Assembly (NCBI GenBank): GCA_947448525.1
Contig: CANFNV010000001.1
Span: 248,001-312,000, forward strand
Reading direction: 5' to 3'
From: Flavobacteriaceae bacterium
Lineage (GTDB): Bacteria > Bacteroidota > Bacteroidia > Flavobacteriales > Flavobacteriaceae
Length of the DNA stretch: 64,000 nt
This document shows positions 52,774-62,122 of this stretch, in pieces; the first letter of the stretch is position 1, and each line of letters starts with the position of its first letter. The notes under the pieces were generated by a model. That model did not search any database. It saw only the letters and a list, made by a program, of their open reading frames with translations, and was not told where the DNA came from. Made by a program: the position numbers and the translations under genes.

Positions 52774-53742
52774 TTAATTCTGGTACATTTCAATCATAGA
52801 TTTAGAAGAAAATCCATATTGATTTTTTAACATATCGTAATGTTTTAATATTGTTTCTAAATTTTCTAAATTTTCATTTAAAAAGTAACCAAAATTATGG
52901 GGATGCCACCATAAATGATAACACCTACTATTTTTTGCTGCAAAAGTCATTTCTTTTAATATTCTTCTTAATTTAAGCTTTTGAATCATTTTTTCATTTT
53001 CTCCATAAGGTCTCAGAAAACGACTTGCTGGTAATAATAAATAAGTGTCCTTTATTGATTTTATTGATTCACTTTTTTCAAAGGTAAGAGTCTTACTAAT
53101 AGGAAATAAAGTATCAATCGCTCTAGCTAAAAAAGCAAATTTAAAATTATTCTTCCAAAACCAAACATCGGGATTAGAACGAACTACCTGTATCCCATTT
53201 TTGTAAGCAATCCCTGCATAGGTTTGATTAAACTGATTTCTAGGAAACACTAAAGATTTTAACTCAACATTAAAATTCTCTTTTGACAACATTTGAGCAG
53301 ATTTTAAATCTTGGTCAAATTGCTGTTCCATTTGGCCTTTTTCATTACAATAATAATGTGAAAAAGTATGTGTTGCCAATTCTTGACCAGGGGTTTCAAC
53401 TATTTTCTGAATCAAAGAATAAGCATAGTGGTAGGGATCATCAATTTCATCAATACCAATACTATTGTTTTCGATTATATTATAGTAAGATAAACTTGAA
53501 TTCAAATAAGTTGGCTTTAAATTGGGGCAAAAAGCAATTAATTGTTCTTTGTTTTTTGCAAATAAAAAACCGACGGTTGCCCAAGTTGCATGAATATTAT
53601 ATTTTTCAAACAATTCAAGAGTCAAAGGAATACCTTTTCTAGTTTGATCAAAATAATCTTTCTTTTTGTTTAGATCCCACTTTTCTGCAGCTCCCCAATG
53701 CAATTCAAAATCTAACGATATAATAAACTTCCCATTTTCCAT
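52774..53742 (-). CDS. Polysaccharide deacetylase (CE4/NodB-type)
   Basis: A 322-residue protein. ISLDFELHWGAAEKW at the N-terminus gives the first-motif Asp-Glu, ELATHTFSHYYC carries the HxxxH-like metal site, and LVFPRNQFN is the third motif region; HLWWHPHNFG closes the fold. There is no signal peptide, so it would act on a cytoplasmic lipid-linked or nucleotide sugar, as some deacetylases of polysaccharide clusters do. The exact substrate is unknown. One base before the upstream stop region of a GNAT gene. Confidence 0.87.
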   Translation of the reverse strand: MENGKFIISLDFELHWGAAEKWDLNKKKDYFDQTRKGIPLTLELFEKYNIHATWATVGFLFAKNKEQLIAFCPNLKPTYLNSSLSYYNIIENNSIGIDEIDDPYHYAYSLIQKIVETPGQELATHTFSHYYCNEKGQMEQQFDQDLKSAQMLSKENFNVELKSLVFPRNQFNQTYAGIAYKNGIQVVRSNPDVWFWKNNFKFAFLARAIDTLFPISKTLTFEKSESIKSIKDTYLLLPASRFLRPYGENEKMIQKLKLRRILKEMTFAAKNSRCYHLWWHPHNFGYFLNENLENLETILKHYDMLKNQYGFSSKSMIEMYQN

Positions 53743-53743
53743 T

Positions 53744-54790
53744 TTATACTGTATCAGAGTCTGAATAACTTATGTACCAATTTTTCCTATTGTAAATTAC
53801 TTCATTTAATGTTTCGTTAAAAGACCTTACTCCAAAATGAAGTTCTATTGGACGAAATTTCTCTGGCATTGTAAGAAAAAATGCTTTCTTATAATCTCTA
53901 TAATTAGGCGAATGATCAAAACACCAGCTCAAAATACAATCTGCTTTACTTTTCTTAATTGAATCAATTGCATAATTCATCAATAAAGAGCCTACCTCAG
54001 GTTTATCTAAATCATAGATTAATTCCATAATATATCCAATTTTACCGTTATGCTTTTCTTTAACTGTATAAACTATATAACCTATAAAAGCACCATTCAA
54101 ATCATAGCAATGCATGATACTATAATTTTCATTTGGCTTATCAATATACCTCCAATCTAAATATTCTTTATCTCTTTTAACACCAACTTTAAAGTTTTTA
54201 GAAAACTTATCCCATAATTCATTTACCTCTGTTGGAAAAGAGAAATTATTAACCAATGAATAGTTTTTATCATTCTTAAATTTTGAAAAAGAAAGACTGA
54301 AATTGGGTAAAAAGCTCAATCCATTAATTTTACTGAAAAAATATTTTGTTTCTAAAGGTTTTATCAAAAACGGTAATGGATCTAAAATTTCCCACTCTAA
54401 TTTTTTCTTAAAACCTCCAATTGAACTACCATTTGGAAAACCATATACTAATACTGTATTTGATTTTGCAGCTTTTTCGTATACATCTTTTGCAAGTTTT
54501 ATAAATAGTCCTTGTCCTCTGTAATCAATATCAGTTATTGTATCTAAAGATTGTGCTCCTAAAAAATCTTCATCATTAATCTTAAACTTAACACCAGAAA
54601 CAGCGTAAATTGCAACTGTTTTTTGTGACTCTTTATCTATAGCAATATCTACAAAAGCTTTTTTTACTGTATTTTGCAAAAACTGCCAATCTATATTTTC
54701 AGCTTTTTTATGATTATTATTACTATCAAAACAAGATTTGTAAACTGATACAGTTTCTTTATTAATATCTTTAATTATGAATCTTTCCAT
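53744..54790 (-). CDS. GNAT-family acyltransferase, long form
   Basis: A 348-residue cytoplasmic protein with a GNAT acetyl-CoA motif in DIDYRGQGLFIKLAKDVYEKA (motif A) and a second half typical of large GNAT proteins found in polysaccharide clusters (DKFSKNFKVGVKRDKEYLDWRY, IGYIVYTVKEK, GSLLMNYAIDSIKK). Likely transfers an acyl group to an amino sugar. It is transcribed with the deacetylase (one base between), which would expose an amine for acylation; that pairing is inference. Confidence 0.82.
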   Translation of the reverse strand: MERFIIKDINKETVSVYKSCFDSNNNHKKAENIDWQFLQNTVKKAFVDIAIDKESQKTVAIYAVSGVKFKINDEDFLGAQSLDTITDIDYRGQGLFIKLAKDVYEKAAKSNTVLVYGFPNGSSIGGFKKKLEWEILDPLPFLIKPLETKYFFSKINGLSFLPNFSLSFSKFKNDKNYSLVNNFSFPTEVNELWDKFSKNFKVGVKRDKEYLDWRYIDKPNENYSIMHCYDLNGAFIGYIVYTVKEKHNGKIGYIMELIYDLDKPEVGSLLMNYAIDSIKKSKADCILSWCFDHSPNYRDYKKAFFLTMPEKFRPIELHFGVRSFNETLNEVIYNRKNWYISYSDSDTV

Positions 54791-54806
54791 TACATTTTGA
54801 ATTTAA

Positions 54807-55895
54807 TTATTTGACAATTTTATTAATAGAATCGAATATTTCTATATATTTTTTATTATTTATTTGAATTGAATAAAATTCATTAACTATATAAAGATTT
54901 TCATTTCCAATCAATTTAAAAGTATTTAAATCATCATAAATATTTTTTAATACAATATACCATTCTTCCATTGTTGTAGCATGTAAATTCTTATTATTTC
55001 TATTAATTTTTGTGTTTGCCTCAAACGGTGTAGAAATTGTAGGTAAGCCACAAGCCATATATTGGATTAACTTAAATCCACATTTTCCATTAATAAAAGG
55101 AATATCAATAAGAGGCATAATACCTACATCAAATGACTTCATAACTTTTACCTCGGTTTCACTTGACCAAGTTATCAATTCATAATTGATATCTTCAAGC
55201 TTGTATACCAAATTATCATCAAACCCAATTAATTTTAACTTCATATTAAAACGAGAACTAAATTTCAATAATGAAGGAATAATTTCTAAAAGATTAACAC
55301 TAGTAGTTTTGGAACCAATCCACCCAATTATAAAAACATCTTCATTTTCATCTTTAATTTTCTCATTTATTTGATATTTAATTAAATCTATACTTGTCGG
55401 AATTTCAATTACATTTTTATTGTATTTTTCAGAAAACTGAGTTAAATATGGACTCCCTGAAATAACAAATGATGCTCTTTTAATTACATTTGGAATTTTA
55501 TTTGAAAATAAAAGTCGTACTAACAGATTTTTATTTTTATCGTAAGTATGAAATATAGCATCATCAAAATCAACAACATATTTAACTCTAATTAATTTTG
55601 TAATATACCATTCAAAAAAAGAAGAAAAATAAGGCAATAATTCATGTTGAATAAACAACACATCATTTTTTTTTAATTTTAAAATAAAAGATATTCTCTT
55701 AAAGTACAAGATTAATAGTTTATATTTTGAAAACGCCATTTTATTATTAATACAATCAAAATATTCATCAGTAAGTAATGGATTTATAATTACCTCAAAA
55801 TTATTTTTTTCAAAAAAAGGTATGTATTGATAAAATCTATATCTACTACTTGGTCCTTTTTCAGTATATTTTGGAAGAAAAAATATTTTTTTCAT
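54807..55895 (-). CDS. Glycosyltransferase (GT4-like)
   Basis: GT-B-like glycosyltransferase of 362 residues. It starts MKKIFFLPKYTEKGPSSRYR, with a SSRYRFYQY motif characteristic of one GT4 subgroup; the donor lobe carries FIIGWIGSKTTS, KLKLIGFD and the motif FINGKCGFKLIQYMACGLPT instead of E-x7-E. Substrates unknown. Its start overlaps the end of the GT2 gene by 35 bases, an unusually long overlap, but the N-terminus is needed for the family fold. Confidence 0.83.
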   Translation of the reverse strand: MKKIFFLPKYTEKGPSSRYRFYQYIPFFEKNNFEVIINPLLTDEYFDCINNKMAFSKYKLLILYFKRISFILKLKKNDVLFIQHELLPYFSSFFEWYITKLIRVKYVVDFDDAIFHTYDKNKNLLVRLLFSNKIPNVIKRASFVISGSPYLTQFSEKYNKNVIEIPTSIDLIKYQINEKIKDENEDVFIIGWIGSKTTSVNLLEIIPSLLKFSSRFNMKLKLIGFDDNLVYKLEDINYELITWSSETEVKVMKSFDVGIMPLIDIPFINGKCGFKLIQYMACGLPTISTPFEANTKINRNNKNLHATTMEEWYIVLKNIYDDLNTFKLIGNENLYIVNEFYSIQINNKKYIEIFDSINKIVK

Positions 55896-56790
55896 AATTA
55901 TTTTTTTTATTTTTATTTAAATAAATTAAGTAAAGATGAAGAATAATGCCAAAAGGTATTGATAAAATAGTCAACATTTTTACTGGTGACTCTTTAATAA
56001 AATATCTGTTTTTTAAAATCATTGAACTTGAAATATAATGTATTGAATTTCTAAATTTATCTTTTAATGAAGGAGATAATTTCATTCTAACTTTTCTAGA
56101 ATAAGCAAAACCTTTAGGGTTTTTGAAATATGAATTTATTATGTTAAGCGTAGAACCATCCTCCATATATTCAACTACACATAATACTTCACGAATAATC
56201 AACATTTTATAATCTTGGTCTGCAAAAAGTGGCTTACAAAATAACGGAACAAATTTTTCGTTATCAAATTCAGGAAAAGGAGGGTATTTTTTCATCACTT
56301 CTGTTCTGTAAATTAATTTTTTATCACCAGTAATATTTAATCTCCAATTTAATTCTCCAATTGTGGTTTCAACTAAATTTTTAGGAATAGGTTTACTCAA
56401 TATTTTTCCATCTTTCAAACAATCTAATCCTATCATACCCGCATAACTTTCATTCCCAAATTTCTTCCAAAATTCTACAATCAATTCCACTGCATTATCA
56501 GTCATATAATCATCAGAATCAATGCAAACACTTAATTCTGTATCTATTACATTATAAGCGAAATTATAACCTGAGTGCATACCACCATTAGTCTTATAAA
56601 AATAAGTGATTTTAAATTTTCCTTCATTAATCCATGTTTCAACTATATTTTTAGTGTTATCCGTTGAACCATCATCAATGATTAACCATAAAAAATCATC
56701 ACTACTTTGTCTGCATAAACTTTCATAAAGTTGATGTAGGCAATAAGCTCTATTATATGTAGGGGTAAAAACTGTTAATGTAGTATTCAT
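55861..56790 (-). CDS. Glycosyltransferase family 2
   Basis: GT-A glycosyltransferase of 309 residues: LTVFTPTYNRAYCLHQLYES and WLIIDDGSTDNT at the N-terminus, ELSVCIDSDDYMTDNA as the DxD metal site, and FADQDYKMLIIR as the acceptor-side motif. A hydrophobic C-terminal segment (about 272-292) is likely membrane-associated. Substrates unknown. Last 35 bases are shared with the next gene. Confidence 0.88.
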   Translation of the reverse strand: MNTTLTVFTPTYNRAYCLHQLYESLCRQSSDDFLWLIIDDGSTDNTKNIVETWINEGKFKITYFYKTNGGMHSGYNFAYNVIDTELSVCIDSDDYMTDNAVELIVEFWKKFGNESYAGMIGLDCLKDGKILSKPIPKNLVETTIGELNWRLNITGDKKLIYRTEVMKKYPPFPEFDNEKFVPLFCKPLFADQDYKMLIIREVLCVVEYMEDGSTLNIINSYFKNPKGFAYSRKVRMKLSPSLKDKFRNSIHYISSSMILKNRYFIKESPVKMLTILSIPFGIILHLYLIYLNKNKKNNYEKNIFSSKIY

Positions 56791-56800
56791 AATTTACGAA

Positions 56801-57886
56801 TTAATGCACTTCCATAAAAAAAGTAAATAAAAAATAAATAAATAGGATGTTAACTAAAATCCGATGTTGTTCTTTAAAATATACTTTTTTTAAGAAAGGA
56901 TAAGATATAACTAAACCTAACATAAACCATGATAAATATGCAAATCTGTTAGAAAATTGAGCACGAATAACCAAAATCCAAATACCATTAGAAAATAAAT
57001 AGATATTAAAGATTCTTTTATATAAAAAATCTGAATATTTTTTTTTGTAAATGAAAAATAATCCTGAAAAAACACCTGTAGAACTATAAAGCAAAAAATC
57101 CCAACGAAACCCATTTCTTGAAAATTCTTTTGCAGCATCATCATATAACAAATATTCATTTAATTTATCAAAATTAAATAAAGAAGCAAAAAATGTCTGG
57201 AAAAAATTAGTAGTAATAAGAGATATAGGGATGCAAATAAGCCAAAAAATAAAAAAATATTTTGTGTTATTAAATTTTAATGTTAAAAGATAGGCAACCG
57301 CAGGTATAATAATTGATTGATGGAATCCAATTGCGATTACAATAAAAAACAACTGATAATAAATATTTTTTCTTGAAATAGATAAAATAATAAAAGAGGA
57401 AGCAATAGCACTCCTAACTCCATTTGTTCCCGCACTCCAAAATGAAAAGGAAACAACAAGCATCATAAAAGGGTAAAACCAGAATTGATTAAATATTTTT
57501 TTACAAGCAAAATAAAGTGGTAAAATATAAAGGATAGCACAAAGAAGTAAAAAAGTATGAACTTCAAAATATTTAGAACTAAATATCATAAGATTATCAA
57601 ATGCAAATTCTTTTTTATCTTTAACATTGAATATATTATTCTTATATCGCTCAAATTGTAAAAAATATTGTTGAGTATCTCCAAAATATCTTCCACTTAT
57701 AGGGCGTAAACCCATATATAATGTAATAATAACAACAATAATAAAACCTAAAAGCTGTAACTTTTTTTGATAAGTTATATTTGTAATTTCAATAGAATTC
57801 GCAAAAAACCAAATAAATAAGACTAATATTAATAAAAAATAGTAATAATAATTAGAATAATTTTCTAAAGGAACAAAATCAATCAT
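56801..57886 (-). CDS. EpsG-family polysaccharide polymerase
   Basis: An inner-membrane protein of 361 residues from ATG 57886 (MIDFVPLENYSNYYYYFLL) with about ten to twelve hydrophobic segments. LRPISGRYFGDTQQYFLQFERYK is the EpsG-type motif (Arg and Asp before the first long periplasmic region), and WSAGTNGVRSAIASSFIILS is the second conserved region. EpsG-like proteins serve as Wzy-type polymerases. The open frame to TTG 57901 would overlap the upstream gene; the ATG does not. It probably polymerises the cluster C repeat unit. Confidence 0.82.
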   Translation of the reverse strand: MIDFVPLENYSNYYYYFLLILVLFIWFFANSIEITNITYQKKLQLLGFIIVVIITLYMGLRPISGRYFGDTQQYFLQFERYKNNIFNVKDKKEFAFDNLMIFSSKYFEVHTFLLLCAILYILPLYFACKKIFNQFWFYPFMMLVVSFSFWSAGTNGVRSAIASSFIILSISRKNIYYQLFFIVIAIGFHQSIIIPAVAYLLTLKFNNTKYFFIFWLICIPISLITTNFFQTFFASLFNFDKLNEYLLYDDAAKEFSRNGFRWDFLLYSSTGVFSGLFFIYKKKYSDFLYKRIFNIYLFSNGIWILVIRAQFSNRFAYLSWFMLGLVISYPFLKKVYFKEQHRILVNILFIYFLFTFFMEVH

Positions 57887-57887
57887 A

Positions 57888-59003
57888 TTATTGAATTTCA
57901 ATTAATAACTTAACCCATTGCTGCATAATACGCTCCGAAGAAAAACATTTAACATTTTCCTTTGCATTTTTCCCCATTTTAATCAAATCTACTTTATTAG
58001 AAATCAAATATATGATTTTATTAGCCAATTCCACTACATTCTGATCTGACACTAAAAACCCGTCAATACCTGGAGTTATGATATTTTTGGGACCAGTTGG
58101 ACAATCAAAAGATATAATAGGAAGACCTACTGAAAGAGATTCCAATAAAACCATTGGAAAGCATTCTGTTTTTGATGTCATTACACATAGTGAATAATCT
58201 TTCATTATTTCTATTATTGAGTCAATAGTTCCTTTAAATAAAATTTTATTGTGTAATTGCGCATTTTGAATTAAATACTGCAATTGACTCTTAGTTCCGT
58301 TGTAATCCTCTCCATAAATATGCAACTCCCAATCGGGAAATTCATTGGCAACTATTTGCCAAGCGGTAATTAATTTATCATAACCCTTTACAGGAGCTAT
58401 TCTTCCAACTGCAATTACTTTTTTTGAAGTTAACGATGCACTAAATTTAGGCAGATCAATTGGGTTAGGAATTACGACTACATTTTTAGTTTTATAAAAT
58501 TCTTTTTCTGTTTGACTTAAAACCAATAAAGAATCATACTTTGATTCAAACCAGTCAGAAATCTTAAAAAAGAGTAAATCCTTGAATGATCTAGTTTTAT
58601 TTCTTTTTATTTCATATAAATACCTTGAAGAATGAAACTCTTTAATTTTTTTAATTTTTGGATTTATAAATGGGACCCAATAAAAATCATAGGAATAATT
58701 ACATATTATTAATACGTTTGGTTCAATTTCATATAGTTTTTTTAACATCCTATAGAAATGAATAGGAATATTTTTTAAATTTTGAAATGAAAAATAACTT
58801 CTATTTCTAACATAATTAACACCTATATCTATCAATTGTATTTTGTTGCTCAAAAAATAACAATGTTGATTTAATTTTTGTTCTGTGGTTAAAATAAAGA
58901 CTTCATAACCTAATATATCTGCCATGTAATTAGCTTTTATAGCCATTACTTTTTCGATACCGCCATGAAGATAAATTTGATCTGTACTAAAAACTATTCT
59001 CAC
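57888..59003 (-). CDS. Glycosyltransferase family 4 (PglH/J-like)
   Basis: GT-B glycosyltransferase of 371 residues with a GTG start (MRIVFSTDQIYLHGGIEKVM). The donor lobe has KVIAVGRIAPVKGYDKLI, WELHIYGEDYNG and the E-x7-E motif in TECFPMVLLE followed by FDCPTGPKNII, typical of the PglH/PglJ/WsaE-like subgroup. Strong resemblance to the next gene over its whole length, suggesting duplication. The start overlaps the end of that gene by 17 bases. Confidence 0.88.
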   Translation of the reverse strand: MRIVFSTDQIYLHGGIEKVMAIKANYMADILGYEVFILTTEQKLNQHCYFLSNKIQLIDIGVNYVRNRSYFSFQNLKNIPIHFYRMLKKLYEIEPNVLIICNYSYDFYWVPFINPKIKKIKEFHSSRYLYEIKRNKTRSFKDLLFFKISDWFESKYDSLLVLSQTEKEFYKTKNVVVIPNPIDLPKFSASLTSKKVIAVGRIAPVKGYDKLITAWQIVANEFPDWELHIYGEDYNGTKSQLQYLIQNAQLHNKILFKGTIDSIIEIMKDYSLCVMTSKTECFPMVLLESLSVGLPIISFDCPTGPKNIITPGIDGFLVSDQNVVELANKIIYLISNKVDLIKMGKNAKENVKCFSSERIMQQWVKLLIEIQ

Positions 59004-60093
59004 TTTTTAATGTTTTAAATAATAGGTCCCATTCTTTTATAATAATTCCAGGCAAATACCTTTTTACATTTTCCTTAGCACTTAAACCAAATTGTTTTCT
59101 TTGTAAATCATTCTCTATTAAAACACCTATTTTATTCGCTAATTCAACAATATTACCATTAGGGACTAAAAAGCCGTCAATTTCATCGGTAATAATATCA
59201 CTAGGTCCGCAAGGACAATCAAATGATACACATGGTAATCCACAAGCCATAGCTTCAATTAAGACCATTCCAAACCCTTCAAATCTAGAAGACATCACAT
59301 ATATTGATGATTCTAAATATTTTTGCTGAATTTCGCTATTTGGTTCAAAAAAACAAACCGATTTTGAAATACCTAATTCTTCTGACAATTCGGTTAACTT
59401 ATGTTCTTTGAAAATTTTTCCGTATATGTTCAATTCCCAATCTGGATATCTTTGATTAACTAATTTCCAACATTGTAAAAGCAAATCATAACCTTTTTGA
59501 TAGCTTTGTTTTCCAACTGCAATAACTTTTTTGGAAGAACTATTAGAAGATGCTTCTGGATAAAAAGATAATGGATTAGAAATAACTGCAATGTTTTTTA
59601 AATTCCATTCTATTCTATTCCCTTCGGTTAAGATAATAAATCGGTTATACGTTTTTCCTAATTTATTCATTAGGAAATATTTTATTTTTTCATAAATCAC
59701 CTTACTTTTTGAAGGATTAGCTCCTAAAGTTATTGCTTTAGAAACATGCCTTTCATATACCATTGGACAAGGTTTTCCTAAAATAGTAGGAAGAAAAAAG
59801 GCTTTTAATCCATCATCACAAACTGAAATTACATCAGGTTTAACAATTGAAATCACATTTTTTATACCTTTTATATAGTGATATAAATATTTGATTGGTG
59901 ACCCAATAACTTTAATATCATGAATATGTATATTAGGGCTAAAATCATAAAACTGAGGAATATCTCCTTGATTTAAAACAAGGATATGAACCTCATAACC
60001 CAACACATCGGACAAGTAACTAGCTTTAACCGATAAAACTCTTTCAAGCCCTCCAGCACCAACAATACCATTAGTAATATATAATAAATTCAT
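58987..60093 (-). CDS. Glycosyltransferase family 4 (paralogue of the neighbour)
   Basis: GT-B glycosyltransferase of 368 residues. MNLLYITNGIVGAGGLERVL and SDVLGYEVHILVLNQ parallel the neighbour; the donor lobe has KKVIAVGKQSYQKGYDLLLQ, the E-x7-E motif in FEGFGMVLIE and FDCPCGPSDIITDEIDGFLV. Both genes likely add sugars in sequence, but linkage and sugars cannot be inferred. 29 bases after the GT2 gene upstream. Confidence 0.9.
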   Translation of the reverse strand: MNLLYITNGIVGAGGLERVLSVKASYLSDVLGYEVHILVLNQGDIPQFYDFSPNIHIHDIKVIGSPIKYLYHYIKGIKNVISIVKPDVISVCDDGLKAFFLPTILGKPCPMVYERHVSKAITLGANPSKSKVIYEKIKYFLMNKLGKTYNRFIILTEGNRIEWNLKNIAVISNPLSFYPEASSNSSSKKVIAVGKQSYQKGYDLLLQCWKLVNQRYPDWELNIYGKIFKEHKLTELSEELGISKSVCFFEPNSEIQQKYLESSIYVMSSRFEGFGMVLIEAMACGLPCVSFDCPCGPSDIITDEIDGFLVPNGNIVELANKIGVLIENDLQRKQFGLSAKENVKRYLPGIIIKEWDLLFKTLKSENSF

Positions 60094-60122
60094 TATTTTA
60101 ATCGATTAAGCTTTGCAATTAT

Positions 60123-61112
60123 TCAATTATAGAAATTCAATAACTTATCAATAATTTTTTTTGAAATTAAAGGAAATCGATTAAGTCCTAATTGAAATAT
60201 TTTTTTGCTAAAAGACAAATTATTCTTTAGTGGATAAAAATTATTTTCCTTTAAAAGATTAATTATTTTTTTAAACCAAATAGCATCATATTTAAAATAA
60301 ACAAGATGATTAAAAACAACCATATTTAATGATTTTATCTTATTTTCAATCCCCTGAGCTAACAATATATTATTATTGGCACATGATTCCAACAACTCTA
60401 ATAAAGAGTTTCTAACTTCAATAATAGATATAAAATAATTATATCTTTTTTGTCCATTAGTAGAATTTGTAAAAGAATTTTCTTGTTGATAATAATAATA
60501 TGCAACTAAATTCAGATATGAAATTCTATTTGCATAAAACATAATTTTAGGCATAATTTCAGAATCTTGCATATTTATTCTCTCTTTAAACAAAATATTA
60601 TTATCTATTAATAATGATTTTTTAAAAACATAAAGCCATGAATAGCTTTTTGAATAAAATTCATTATAAAATTCTCCTCCTGATAGAATATTTTTTTTTA
60701 AATCAATTTGATTTGCTGAAGGATTTACAACTAAATGAGCTTCATTAACTATCGCATAGTTTAGAAACAAAACATCTAATTTATCTTTTTTTATATTGTC
60801 AATAAGAATTTCTATGCAATTCTCATGAATGTAATCATCACCATCAATAAACCATAAATAATCCCCAATAGCTTCCTTTAACCCAGTATTTCTCACTGCA
60901 CCAAGCCCTCCATTCTGTTGGTTTACAATTTTTAAATTATCTATACTTAAAGAAAGTCTCTGTAACTTTTGAAAAGTATTATCACTGGAACCATCATTAA
61001 CTACTAAAATCTCATATCTGTCCTTTAATATATCTTGATTAAAACAAGATAACACACACTTTTCAATAAAATCCTCAACATTATATGCTGCAACAACTAT
61101 ACTTAAATCCAT
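60123..61112 (-). CDS. Glycosyltransferase family 2
   Basis: GT-A glycosyltransferase of 329 residues. The N-terminus has LSIVVAAYNVEDFIEKCVLS and ILVVNDGSSDNT; the DxD site is WFIDGDDYIHENC. The C-terminal half is helical and basic, fitting a membrane-near enzyme. Substrates unknown. Two bases from the next gene upstream, so read as one transcript. Confidence 0.9.
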   Translation of the reverse strand: MDLSIVVAAYNVEDFIEKCVLSCFNQDILKDRYEILVVNDGSSDNTFQKLQRLSLSIDNLKIVNQQNGGLGAVRNTGLKEAIGDYLWFIDGDDYIHENCIEILIDNIKKDKLDVLFLNYAIVNEAHLVVNPSANQIDLKKNILSGGEFYNEFYSKSYSWLYVFKKSLLIDNNILFKERINMQDSEIMPKIMFYANRISYLNLVAYYYYQQENSFTNSTNGQKRYNYFISIIEVRNSLLELLESCANNNILLAQGIENKIKSLNMVVFNHLVYFKYDAIWFKKIINLLKENNFYPLKNNLSFSKKIFQLGLNRFPLISKKIIDKLLNFYN

Positions 61113-61114
61113 AA

Positions 61115-62122
61115 TTACTTTTTAATTTTAAGAGACCAGATATAATACGTAAATAAAGCTAAAGGAATACATTTGAATTTTAAAAAAAACTTAATAATTT
61201 GAATATGTCTTTTTTCAAACGAATTTTTAAATAAAATATTTCTAAAATATTTATCACTTAATATTTTAGAATTTTTATTGTAGATTTTGAAAAAGCCTTG
61301 AGATATTATAGATAACAATATGTACTCATTTACATTTTCTATAAATTTTTTATCAAAATTAGGCCAATCAATATTGCAATTCAAATCAATATTTTCAGAT
61401 AATAATCTCTCCCGATTGTCTACATACATTTTATACTCATCCGCTCTATAAGATCTGATCATGCTTCCTTCATTTGCAAAATAATGATAATAAGCTTTAT
61501 CAATTGCATAAACGGACGTAGCGTATTTAAACACATAAAGATTAAACCAATAATCTTCAGATCTTTTAAGCTTTTCATTAAATGTTAAATCATTATCAAT
61601 TAAAAATGATTTTTTATACATCTTTGACCATGCACTAGGAATTACCCCCAAATAACCAACATAATATAGTTCTAAAATAAACTTTTTAATTTGATCCAAA
61701 TTCATTAATTCCCCATAAGGCATATTGTTACGCATTATTGAATATTTTTCATTACTAGAATTATACTGATAAATGTTGGATATTATAACATCTGGAGAAT
61801 GATTAATAATTACGTTAATAAAATCAAAAATCATATTGGAATCAATAATATCATCAGAATCAACAAAACAAAAATAATCTCCATTTGCAACACTCATCCC
61901 TGAATTCCTAGCTCCTGGAAGTCCTTTATTCACTTGATCTACTAAAACAATTCTATTATCTTTATTTAAAAAATCTTTACAGATTTGAAGACTTGAATCC
62001 TTTGAACCATCATTTACTAAAATAATTTCTAAATTAGTATATTCTTGATTTAATAATGAATCCACACATCTTTTTAAATATTTTTCAGAATTATAAATCG
62101 GAACAATTATACTTATTAACAT
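61115..62122 (-). CDS. Glycosyltransferase family 2
   Basis: GT-A glycosyltransferase of 335 residues: ISIIVPIYNSEKYLKRCVDS, LVNDGSKDSSL, and the DxD site FVDSDDIIDSN. The fold and the C-terminal region (LKRSEDYWFNLYVF) resemble the adjacent GT2 gene and EpsJ-like enzymes. Substrates unknown. Seven-base overlap with the wzx stop. Confidence 0.9.
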   Translation of the reverse strand: MLISIIVPIYNSEKYLKRCVDSLLNQEYTNLEIILVNDGSKDSSLQICKDFLNKDNRIVLVDQVNKGLPGARNSGMSVANGDYFCFVDSDDIIDSNMIFDFINVIINHSPDVIISNIYQYNSSNEKYSIMRNNMPYGELMNLDQIKKFILELYYVGYLGVIPSAWSKMYKKSFLIDNDLTFNEKLKRSEDYWFNLYVFKYATSVYAIDKAYYHYFANEGSMIRSYRADEYKMYVDNRERLLSENIDLNCNIDWPNFDKKFIENVNEYILLSIISQGFFKIYNKNSKILSDKYFRNILFKNSFEKRHIQIIKFFLKFKCIPLALFTYYIWSLKIKK

